A model generated the notes under the pieces. The model saw only the letters and a list, made by a program, of their open reading frames with translations. It was not told the origin of the DNA and ran no database searches. 11,673 bases of DNA from CAVALG01 sp963589585 (GTDB lineage: Bacteria > Bacillota > Clostridia > Oscillospirales > Acutalibacteraceae), in contig CAVALG010000155.1 in the NCBI GenBank assembly GCA_963589585.1, positions 1 to 11,673 of the forward strand, written 5' to 3'. Both the position numbers and the translations under genes were made by a program. This document shows, piece after piece, positions 5,880 to 11,673 of the stretch. Every line of letters begins with the position of its first letter. The stretch's first letter is position 1.

Positions 5880-8078
5880 ATGTTTGAAAACTACAAAGTT
5901 TATGAAACCACCCTTGCCGGCAGACCGTTAAGACTTGAAACCGGCAAAATGGCTCAGCTTGCAAACGCCTCGGTGCTTGCCTGTTACGGCGAAACCAGCG
6001 TGCTTTGCACCGTAACCGCATCTGCCAAACCGAGAGAAGGAGTTGACTTTTTCCCTCTTTCGGTTGATTATGAAGAAAAAATGTACTCAGTAGGTAAAAT
6101 ACCCGGTTCGTTCGGACGCCGCGAAGGAAAGGCAAGCGAAAAAGCGATCCTTGCTTCGCGCTGTATTGACCGTCCGATTCGCCCCCTCTTCCCGAAAGAT
6201 ATGCGCAACGATTGCTCGGTTGTTGCTACCGTTATGTCGGTTGACCCGGATTGCAGTCCCGAAATAACCGCCGCTATAGGTGTTTCGGCTGCTATTGCAA
6301 TATCCGATGTACCGTGGGCAGGTCCGATATCAAGCGTCAGCGTAGGATTGGTTGACGGTGAAATTGTTATCAACCCGACTTTGGAGCAAAGAGCAAAATC
6401 GGAACTTGACCTTACTGTTTCATCAACCGAAGACCTTGTTGCAATGATTGAGGCAGGCGCAAACGAAATTGACGATGACACTATGTTTGACGCCATAATG
6501 AAAGGTCACGAAGCAAACAAGGAAATTGTTAAATTCATAAACGGTATTGTTGCCGAGATAGGCAAACCGAAATTCGAGTTTGAGTCAAACGACCCGGATC
6601 CGGCAATACTTGAAGAAATTGAAAACTTCTGTATTGAGGATGTTAAAAAAGCGCTTGACACTGATGATAAACTTGTACGCGACGCTGCACTTTTGCCGAT
6701 TTACAATGCAGTTCACGAAAAATATGACGAGCAGTTTGAGGGTAAGGAAGCAAAACTTGATGAGATTATGTACCTTATCCAAAAACACGTAGTCAGAAAT
6801 TGGCTTAAAAATGAGAAAAAGCGTGTTGACGGCAGGGGAATTGATGAAATCCGTCCGCTTAACGCACAAATTGACCTTCTCCCCCGTGTACACGGTTCCG
6901 GTATGTTTACCCGCGGCCAGACACAGGTTCTTTCGGTTGCTACCCTCGGTTCGATATCTGACGCGCAGCGTCTTGACGGACTTGACGAACAGACCGAAAA
7001 GAGATATATCCACCACTACAACTTCCCGTCTTATTCGGTTGGCGAAACCAAACCTTCAAGAGGTCCGGGCCGTCGCGAAATAGGTCATGGCGCACTTGCA
7101 GAACGCGCACTTGTTCCGGTTATTCCGTCAATTGAGGAATTCCCCTATGTTATCCGCGTAGTTTCGGAAGTTCTTTCTTCAAACGGTTCAACTTCGCAGG
7201 CTTCTATCTGCGGTTCAACCCTTGCGCTTATGGCTGCCGGCGTGCCTATAAAAGCACCCGTTGCAGGTATTTCCTGCGGACTTATAACAGGCGACCAGGG
7301 CGTTTACGGTGACTTTATGACAATGGTTGATATCCAAGGTCTTGAAGACTTCTACGGCGATATGGACTTTAAGGTTGCAGGAACCAAAAAAGGTATTACC
7401 GCTATACAGATGGACCTTAAAGTACACGGCTTAACCCCTGAAATAATCAAGGAAGCGTTTGCAAAGACGCATAAAGCGCGCAACTATATCCTTGATGAAA
7501 TAATACTCCCTGTTATTGATGAACCGAGAAAAGAGCTCTCGAAATATGCCCCAAAAATGCTTACAACCGTTATTTCACCCGATAAAATCGGCGATGTTAT
7601 CGGCAAGCAGGGCAAGGTTATCCAATCTATACAGGAGCAGTGCGAATGCTCAATCAATATTGAAGAAGACGGTCACGTATTTGTTTCCGCAATTGACATT
7701 GACAAAGCCCGCCAAGCAATTTCAATTATTGAAACAATAGCCAATGACCCTGAAATAGGCGCAATATACAAGGGCAAAGTTACAAGACTTATGACATTCG
7801 GCGCGTTTGTTGAAATTGCTCCCGGAAAAGAGGGCCTTGTTCATATAAGCCAGCTTGATGTTAAACGCGTTGATAAGGTTGAAGATGTTGTAAATGTAGG
7901 TGATGAAGTTATTGTTAAAGTTACCGAAATTGATGACCAAGGCAGACTTAACCTTTCACGCCGCGATGCGCTTGTTGAAGTTGAAGGCGCAGTAGTAGCC
8001 GATGATGCCGACGAAGGTTTTCGTCCGCGCAGACCGCAGAACGGCGACCGCCAAAGAAAAGGTTTTAAAAGAAGATAA
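5880..8078 (+). CDS. pnp: Polyribonucleotide nucleotidyltransferase (PNPase)
   Basis: This phosphorolytic 3'-5' exoribonuclease degrades RNA to nucleoside diphosphates and can add tails in reverse; it acts in the cytoplasm as a trimer. Of 732 residues: first RNase PH domain (about 13-145) with GRREGKASEKAI (79-90), a helical linker (about 240-320), second RNase PH domain (about 325-540) with GSGMFTRGQTQVL (339-351), NGSTSQAS (435-442) and the metal-binding Asp490/Asp496 in LEDFYGDMDFKVAGT, a KH domain with GKQG (575-578), and an S1 domain (about 627-695). The tail after 700 is acidic then strongly basic. I chose ATG 5880 over an in-frame upstream start at 5796 because GGAGG (5868-5872) sits 7 bases before it, MFENYKVYETTLAGR matches PNPase N-termini, and the upstream extension falls inside the leader hairpin. 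Confidence 0.98.
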   Translation: MFENYKVYETTLAGRPLRLETGKMAQLANASVLACYGETSVLCTVTASAKPREGVDFFPLSVDYEEKMYSVGKIPGSFGRREGKASEKAILASRCIDRPIRPLFPKDMRNDCSVVATVMSVDPDCSPEITAAIGVSAAIAISDVPWAGPISSVSVGLVDGEIVINPTLEQRAKSELDLTVSSTEDLVAMIEAGANEIDDDTMFDAIMKGHEANKEIVKFINGIVAEIGKPKFEFESNDPDPAILEEIENFCIEDVKKALDTDDKLVRDAALLPIYNAVHEKYDEQFEGKEAKLDEIMYLIQKHVVRNWLKNEKKRVDGRGIDEIRPLNAQIDLLPRVHGSGMFTRGQTQVLSVATLGSISDAQRLDGLDEQTEKRYIHHYNFPSYSVGETKPSRGPGRREIGHGALAERALVPVIPSIEEFPYVIRVVSEVLSSNGSTSQASICGSTLALMAAGVPIKAPVAGISCGLITGDQGVYGDFMTMVDIQGLEDFYGDMDFKVAGTKKGITAIQMDLKVHGLTPEIIKEAFAKTHKARNYILDEIILPVIDEPRKELSKYAPKMLTTVISPDKIGDVIGKQGKVIQSIQEQCECSINIEEDGHVFVSAIDIDKARQAISIIETIANDPEIGAIYKGKVTRLMTFGAFVEIAPGKEGLVHISQLDVKRVDKVEDVVNVGDEVIVKVTEIDDQGRLNLSRRDALVEVEGAVVADDADEGFRPRRPQNGDRQRKGFKRR

Positions 8079-8086
8079 AACAATTA

Positions 8087-8115
8087 GCAGGATTAGGTCC
8101 TGCCGTAAAATACGG
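8087..8115 (+). repeat. Two adjacent small hairpins after pnp
   Basis: GCAGGA (8087-8092) pairs with TCCTGC (8098-8103) across a five-base loop, and immediately after CCGTA (8103-8107) pairs with TACGG (8111-8115) across three bases. They share one C and so form alternative or stacked hairpins between the pnp stop and the strong terminator. Neither is followed by a T-run. They may protect the 3' end or be incidental. Confidence 0.4.
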
Positions 8116-8135
8116 TAATTTGCCGGTAAATCTTT

Positions 8136-8181
8136 AAGGTTTTCCGCGTTCGGGAGCAATATCGGCGCGGGAAACCTTTTT
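8136..8181 (+). terminator. Intrinsic terminator of pnp
   Basis: AAGGTTTTCCGCG (8136-8148) pairs over 13 bases (one G-U) with CGCGGGAAACCTT (8166-8178), with a 17-base loop, and five Ts run 8177-8181. It separates pnp from the maf operon. The 46 bases left before maf hold no promoter that I can recognise with confidence. Confidence 0.93.
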
Positions 8182-8227
8182 AAATTAAAAAGCACACAAT
8201 TAACCCGAAGGGTGGCTGAACAGCGAA

Positions 8228-8824
8228 ATGGAAATAATACTGGCGTCTGCTTCACCGCGGCGCCGCGAGATACTTGAAAACTTAGGCGTTAAATTCACGG
8301 TGCGTATTACTGATACAGATGAAAGCAGCGACATACGCAGCCCCGAAAAACTATGCTGTCTGCTATCCCGCCGCAAAGCGGAGACTATAGCGCAAAAACT
8401 AAGCGCAGACGATATAAACAATTCGGTAATAATCGGTTGTGACACCGTTGTGACACTTGAAAACGAAATTTTCGGCAAGCCGAAAACTAAAGATGACGCC
8501 TGCCGTATGCTGCGTTCCCTTTCGGGAAAAACGCACCGCGTAATAAGCGGATTGACAGTTATAAAAGGCGGCGAAGTTTTGACCGATTTTGAAGTTACCG
8601 AGGTTACATTCGATAAATTAACCGAAGCACAGATATCTGCTTACATTTCACGGGAATATGTGCTTGACAAGGCAGGTGCATACGCCGTGCAGGGCTTAGC
8701 CGCCTGTTTTATAAAGAAAATCAACGGCAGTTATTTTAATGTGGTCGGGTTGCCCGTACACCTGCTTTACAGGCTGTGTCCCGAAATTATAGAAGGTGAA
8801 AGCAATGTTTCAAGAGTTTTATGA
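8228..8824 (+). CDS. maf: Maf family nucleoside triphosphate pyrophosphatase
   Basis: Maf proteins hydrolyse certain (often non-canonical or modified) nucleoside triphosphates to monophosphate and pyrophosphate; overproduction in Bacillus affects septation, giving the older name septum formation inhibitor. The 198-residue product has the N-terminal nucleotide-binding signature LASASPRRREIL (5-16), the catalytic-site GCDTVV (70-75, Asp72), GKP (83-85), and DKAGAYAVQG (147-156), which resembles the dTTP/UTP-specific YhdE subgroup rather than the YceF subgroup. Length is normal. The ribosome site GGGTGG is 12 bases upstream, rather far, but the MEIILASASP start is typical. It opens a tight operon; its 3' end overlaps the next gene by about 20 bases. 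Confidence 0.95.
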   Translation: MEIILASASPRRREILENLGVKFTVRITDTDESSDIRSPEKLCCLLSRRKAETIAQKLSADDINNSVIIGCDTVVTLENEIFGKPKTKDDACRMLRSLSGKTHRVISGLTVIKGGEVLTDFEVTEVTFDKLTEAQISAYISREYVLDKAGAYAVQGLAACFIKKINGSYFNVVGLPVHLLYRLCPEIIEGESNVSRVL

Positions 8825-9329
8825 GCAATCGGTTAAATCTCCAAAAACATATAAAACAAGGTTGCGCAAGATTTTAAGTTGGGTAATCGGTGTTATAGTT
8901 GCGGCACTTATACTCTACCTTATCCGCTACACTGCCGGTACGGTTTTACCCGTAGTTCAGTTCGGTATGGCGGCAATGGCGTTATATTTTGCGCGTATGT
9001 CGGCAAAATGGGTTGACAAGGAGTATGACTACACCCTAACGGGCGACCGTTTTACGATAGATAAGGTAATATCCAAAAGCCGCCGTTACCCTGTTGCCGC
9101 AATCAATCTACCCGAAGTTGAGGAGTTTGGTAATTATACCAAAAATCCACCCAGCCTTTCGCAATACAACAAGATTGTAAATGCCTGTGGTGGAAATGAA
9201 GAAGAATACTATTTAGTTATAAACAGCCGCCGACATGGACGCAGCATATTGATTTTTTCGCCGAATGAAACTATGCTTGAAAGTATAAACCACTTCTTAC
9301 CGTACAATTTAAGGAATAAAAAGCGATGA
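8805..9329 (+). CDS. Two-TM protein of unknown function (DUF6106-like)
   Basis: The 174-residue product starts with a short charged region (1-22), then two closely spaced membrane segments (about 25-40 and 47-61), then a soluble domain of about 110 residues. The stretch EYDYTLTGDRFTIDKVISKS (about 71-90) followed by RRYPVAAINLPEVEEFG resembles the PH-like domain of a clostridial uncharacterised membrane family I recall as DUF6106; I cannot confirm this without a search. ATG 8805 is preferred over the in-frame GTG 8796 because GAAGGTG (8792-8798) makes a well-spaced ribosome site. The gene starts inside maf and its stop overlaps the acpS start in an ATGA junction, so it is a fixed member of this operon. 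Function is unknown. Confidence 0.88.
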   Translation: MFQEFYEQSVKSPKTYKTRLRKILSWVIGVIVAALILYLIRYTAGTVLPVVQFGMAAMALYFARMSAKWVDKEYDYTLTGDRFTIDKVISKSRRYPVAAINLPEVEEFGNYTKNPPSLSQYNKIVNACGGNEEEYYLVINSRRHGRSILIFSPNETMLESINHFLPYNLRNKKR

Positions 9330-9706
9330 TTAAAACCGGGATAGATTTAGTAGATGTAGCACGGGTAAAGGATATATTGAATAAACACGAAAACGCTATT
9401 GAGCGTATGTTCGGTGAAGTTGAACGCGAATATATTTTATCGCTTAAGGGTAACGGCAGATTCAGGTCGGCAGCCGCACGGTTTGCGGCAAAAGAGGCTT
9501 TTGGAAAGGCGTTCGGAACAGGGCTTTTACGCGAATATCTGCACTCTGTTCAAGTACAGAATGACGAACACGGGCAGCCGCATCTGCTGCTTAACGGCAA
9601 GGCGGCAGAAACTGCACGCGGATACCGAATATCTATAAGTCTTACACATACCGACACGGCAGCAGCGGCGATAGTTACCGCTGTGAAGGAAGGCAAAGCC
9701 ATATGA
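9326..9706 (+). CDS. acpS: Holo-[acyl-carrier-protein] synthase
   Basis: AcpS transfers 4'-phosphopantetheine from CoA to a serine of apo-ACP, activating it for fatty acid synthesis. The 126-residue product has normal length and the family motifs: GIDLVDVARV (5-14, with metal-ligand Asp7), RFAAKEAFGKAFGTG (52-66, with metal-ligand Glu57 and Lys56) and ISISLTHT (102-109). It overlaps both neighbours by the 4-base ATGA arrangement, at 9326-9329 and 9703-9706, which points to translational coupling. The pairing with nnrD downstream is common in Firmicutes. Confidence 0.97.
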   Translation: MIKTGIDLVDVARVKDILNKHENAIERMFGEVEREYILSLKGNGRFRSAAARFAAKEAFGKAFGTGLLREYLHSVQVQNDEHGQPHLLLNGKAAETARGYRISISLTHTDTAAAAIVTAVKEGKAI

Positions 9707-10623
9707 TAAAATCTGCAAATTCAAACGATAATTCACCCATAGTTATAATCGAGGAATATGTGCGTTCACGGCTGCCAAAGCGCCCGTCGGACGCTAATAA
9801 GGGAACTTTCGGCACGGCAGGACTTATTGCCGGTAGTTACGGTATGGCAGGCGCTGCTATACTGTCGGCTCGCGCTGCCATACGCAGCGGAGTTGGTATT
9901 GCAAGGCTTATAATTCCCGAAAGCATATATCCTATCGCAGCGGCAGCAATACCCGAAGCTGTTTTTAGATTTTTACCGCAACGGGACGGAAAATTTGACG
10001 GCACCGCAACTGATACACCCAAAATTCTTGATGAAGTAACAAGCGGTTGCAGGGCGATTATGCTCGGTTGCGGAATAGGCGTATGCGACGAAACTCGTGC
10101 ACTTGTAAAAATCGCTTTAAACACTGTAAAAAAGCCGCTTGTTTTAGATGCTGACGGCATAAATGTTGCAACAGATTGCATAGATATAATTAGAAAACGC
10201 GGGTCTGACACTGTTATAACTCCCCATCCGGGCGAAGCGGCACGCCTTTTAAAATGTACGGCTGCACAAATACAGTCGGCGCGTTCGTCGGCTGCTCGCG
10301 AACTTGCCGAAATGACGCAGGCTGTAACGCTGCTTAAGGGTCAAAACACACTTATAGCAGTGCCGCGCGGCGATATGTATGTTTGTCAAAAAGGCAACAG
10401 CGGTATGGCCACCGGCGGCAGCGGAGATGTCCTTTCGGGCATTATAACCGCCCTGCTCTGCGAGGGACTAAGCGCGGAACAAGCAGCTGTATGCGGTGCA
10501 TTTATACACGCCTGTGCAGGAGATATTGCTGCAAATAAATTTTCGCAAACCGCAATGTACGCCGGTGATATAATAAACGCGCTGCCCGAATGTTTTCTGA
10601 ATTTTGAACATCGGGGTGACTGA
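9703..10623 (+). CDS. nnrD: ADP-dependent (S)-NAD(P)H-hydrate dehydratase
   Basis: The enzyme restores NAD(P)H from its damaged hydrated form. The 306-residue product is a ribokinase-like fold: KGTFGTAGLIAGSYGMAGAA (33-52), LDADGIN (148-154), TPHPGE (173-178), KGQNTLIA (212-219), and GNSGMATGGSGDVLSG (231-246) containing the catalytic Asp242. Many bacteria have this domain fused behind the NnrE epimerase (YjeF N-domain); here the epimerase is absent and only about 30 residues precede the dehydratase core, so this is the stand-alone form. If the cell has NnrE, it is encoded elsewhere. The gene overlaps acpS by 4 bases and ends one base before the likely start of the lipoprotein gene. Confidence 0.95.
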   Translation: MIKSANSNDNSPIVIIEEYVRSRLPKRPSDANKGTFGTAGLIAGSYGMAGAAILSARAAIRSGVGIARLIIPESIYPIAAAAIPEAVFRFLPQRDGKFDGTATDTPKILDEVTSGCRAIMLGCGIGVCDETRALVKIALNTVKKPLVLDADGINVATDCIDIIRKRGSDTVITPHPGEAARLLKCTAAQIQSARSSAARELAEMTQAVTLLKGQNTLIAVPRGDMYVCQKGNSGMATGGSGDVLSGIITALLCEGLSAEQAAVCGAFIHACAGDIAANKFSQTAMYAGDIINALPECFLNFEHRGD

Positions 10624-10624
10624 T

Positions 10625-11092
10625 TTGGCATTTAAATACTTAAAAAAAACAGTGTGGGCATTGGTAATACTCACACTGTTTATTGTTTTTTCGGGCTGCG
10701 GCGAAAAAAGTCCGCAAGCGGTTAAAACCGACCGTTACCGCTGTAATTTTACGGTTTTTGAAGAGGGCAATAAAAAATCAAGCGGTACGCTAACCGCAAG
10801 CGGGACAATCACAGCAGAAATACTTACCCCCGAAACGGTTAAAGGTATGAAAATAATTCGTAAAAATGACGGCAGATTTCAAATTGAATTTTGCGGTGAA
10901 AAAATCGTTTCACATAAATTGCGCAGTTGCGTAAGTGCCGCTATATGCGATATAATAAACGGCGGCAAAGCAGACGGCAAATGTGGTTTGGGAAAATTTT
11001 CGGCAAAAACACGCCCTGATGGGTTTATGACCGAGATAGATTTCAGTGAAACGGAATTCACGGTTAAATTTACAAATTTTGAATATATTTAA
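10625..11092 (+). CDS. Putative lipoprotein of unknown function
   Basis: The 155-residue product has a basic N-terminus (FKYLKK), a hydrophobic stretch (about 9-23) and Cys25 in VFSGCG, a slightly atypical lipobox (Phe at -3), so it is probably an exported, lipid-anchored protein. I choose TTG 10625: it lies 7 bases after GGGGTG (10613-10618) and gives a compact signal peptide; a TTG at 10604 and a GTG at 10616 are in frame but would lie before or within that ribosome site. The mature part is rich in beta-type sequence, with a GTLTASGTITAEILTPETVKG stretch split at about 52-72, loosely recalling LolA-like or GerS-like clostridial lipoproteins. That resemblance is only by pattern. It follows nnrD by one base and is in the operon. 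Confidence 0.8.
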   Translation: MAFKYLKKTVWALVILTLFIVFSGCGEKSPQAVKTDRYRCNFTVFEEGNKKSSGTLTASGTITAEILTPETVKGMKIIRKNDGRFQIEFCGEKIVSHKLRSCVSAAICDIINGGKADGKCGLGKFSAKTRPDGFMTEIDFSETEFTVKFTNFEYI

Positions 11093-11138
11093 ACTGCCGC
11101 GGAAAGAATAATATAAAACAAACAGAGAGGTGATATTT

Positions 11139-11318
11139 ATGACTAAACAGGCAATGTCATTTGTTAAGGGAATGGGCGCAGGTATGGCGGCAGGCGCTAC
11201 TGCCGTACTTGTAGGTAAAATGGCTATGAAGAACAAAAAAGCAATAACCAAAAAAGCAGGCAAAGCCGCAAGAGCAATAGGCGATATATTTGACGATATC
11301 GGCTGTATGATAAAATAA
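11139..11318 (+). CDS. 59-residue Gly/Ala-rich small protein with a possible membrane helix
   Basis: A small frame starts at ATG 11139 after AGAGAGGTG (11124-11132), a strong and well-placed ribosome site that also contains the GTG of a longer reading (11130), which I reject. The peptide has a Gly/Ala-rich hydrophobic stretch, GMGAGMAAGATAVLVGKMAM (11-30), then a Lys-rich segment (32-43), then IGDIFDDIGCMIK. This shape fits a small membrane-associated protein and loosely recalls the YtxH type. It lies 46 bases after the lipoprotein stop, and the strong hairpin at 11349 follows. I do not recognise the family; that it is translated is inferred from the ribosome site and composition. Confidence 0.75.
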   Translation: MTKQAMSFVKGMGAGMAAGATAVLVGKMAMKNKKAITKKAGKAARAIGDIFDDIGCMIK

Positions 11319-11348
11319 ATTCCCAAAATTAAAAGACCTTATCGCTTC

Positions 11349-11391
11349 GAACCGCCCCAAGCTGTACTGCCTATACAACTTGGGGCGGTTC
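11349..11391. repeat. Strong 43-base inverted repeat without a U-tract
   Basis: GAACCGCCCCAAG (11349-11361) is perfectly complementary to CTTGGGGCGGTTC (11379-11391); inside, TGTA (11363-11366) pairs with TACA (11373-11376) across one C/A mismatch, leaving a six-base loop. Neither strand shows a T-run directly after the stem. It lies 30 bases after the small-protein stop and before the FMN riboswitch promoter, so it is probably the operon's 3' end structure (termination or protection), though a protein-binding site cannot be excluded. Confidence 0.7.
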
Positions 11392-11474
11392 ATACAATAG
11401 TATTACTTGAAAATACATACAAATATATTTACCCATAATTTTAAATTTCTCGTTGCTACCAAAAAAGTGAGGGG

Positions 11475-11503
11475 TTGACAAAGCGATTATACGGTAATAT
11501 AAT
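11475..11503 (+). promoter_or_regulatory. Perfect-consensus promoter of the FMN riboswitch transcript
   Basis: TTGACA (11475-11480) and TATAAT (11498-11503) both match the housekeeping sigma consensus exactly with the ideal 17-base spacer. The start near 11510 is about 10 bases before the aptamer. A strong constitutive promoter is what a riboswitch-gated gene would need. The 80 bases upstream are AT-rich with nothing else I can name. Confidence 0.93.
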
Positions 11504-11520
11504 ATCAAGTGCAAGAAATG

Positions 11521-11650
11521 TCTTCGGGGCGGGGTGAAAATCCCCACCGGCGGTAATGCAGCACCTGACTGACGAGTCCGCTAACACGCTTTTATGCGTG
11601 CCGATTACCGGTAAGATCCCGGAACCGACGGTAACAGTCCGGATAGAAGA
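11521..11650 (+). promoter_or_regulatory. FMN riboswitch (RFN element)
   Basis: The RFN consensus is present in order: TCTTCGGGGC-GGGGTGAAAATCCCC, ACCGGCGGTAATG, a middle arm with GAGTCCGC, a variable hairpin CACGC-TTTTAT-GCGTG, GATTACCGGT, AAGATCCCGGAACCGACGGT, AACAGTCCGGAT and closing GAAGA (11646-11650), which pairs with the opening TCTTC (11521-11525) as P1. The class binds flavin mononucleotide and represses riboflavin synthesis or uptake genes. The aptamer is complete, but the expression platform and target gene are beyond the right edge; ribD/ribE-type genes or the transporter ribU are the usual targets. Confidence 0.97.
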
Positions 11651-11673
11651 AGGCGCAAATAATCAGCGGATTA

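Noticed and set aside
1..11673. Defence system, prophage, CRISPR array or biosynthetic cluster
   Set aside because: No direct repeat array, nuclease, integrase, transposase or modular synthase is present; every long frame is accounted for by a housekeeping or small conserved-type gene.

Overview
The window looks like chromosomal housekeeping DNA from a low- to mid-GC Firmicute, most likely a member of the Clostridia (Oscillospiraceae/Eubacteriales type). The reasons are the SAM-I and FMN riboswitches, strong purine-rich ribosome binding sites, GTG/TTG-type alternative starts, a lipoprotein signal typical of Gram-positives, and an FHA-SEDS/penicillin-binding-protein pair. I see no mobile element, CRISPR array, tRNA, rRNA or phage gene.

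Left part (1-5213, all on the minus strand). From a consensus promoter at about 5213-5186, a SAM-I riboswitch with a clear terminator/antiterminator switch controls metK (S-adenosylmethionine synthetase). Downstream of metK, with no convincing terminator between, come an FHA-domain SEDS protein (FtsW/RodA type, peptidoglycan polymerase), a class B penicillin-binding protein overlapping it by 4 bases, and a VTT/TVP38-family membrane protein that runs off the left edge. The SEDS-PBP pair should act as one cell-wall synthase; the FHA domain suggests control by Ser/Thr phosphorylation.

Middle part (5214-8227, plus strand). A divergent consensus promoter drives a structured leader, rpsO (ribosomal protein S15), a strong intrinsic terminator, a long imperfect stem-loop of about 108 bases, and pnp (polynucleotide phosphorylase). 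The arrangement recalls the rpsO-pnp region of E. coli, where S15 autoregulates and an RNase III-cleaved hairpin controls pnp. A strong terminator closes pnp.

Right part (8228-11318, plus strand). A compact operon with overlapping or abutting genes: maf (nucleotide pyrophosphatase), a two-membrane-segment protein of unknown function, acpS (holo-ACP synthase), nnrD (NAD(P)HX dehydratase), a lipoprotein that probably starts at TTG, and a 59-residue glycine/alanine-rich peptide. A 43-base near-perfect hairpin without a U-tract follows. The right edge holds a perfect-consensus promoter and a complete FMN riboswitch whose regulated gene (expected: riboflavin synthesis or transport) lies outside the window.

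I did not find a wholly new system. The points most worth a second look are the FHA-SEDS fusion coupled to its PBP, the pnp leader hairpin, the rpsO leader, and the unassigned lipoprotein and small peptide in the acpS-nnrD operon.
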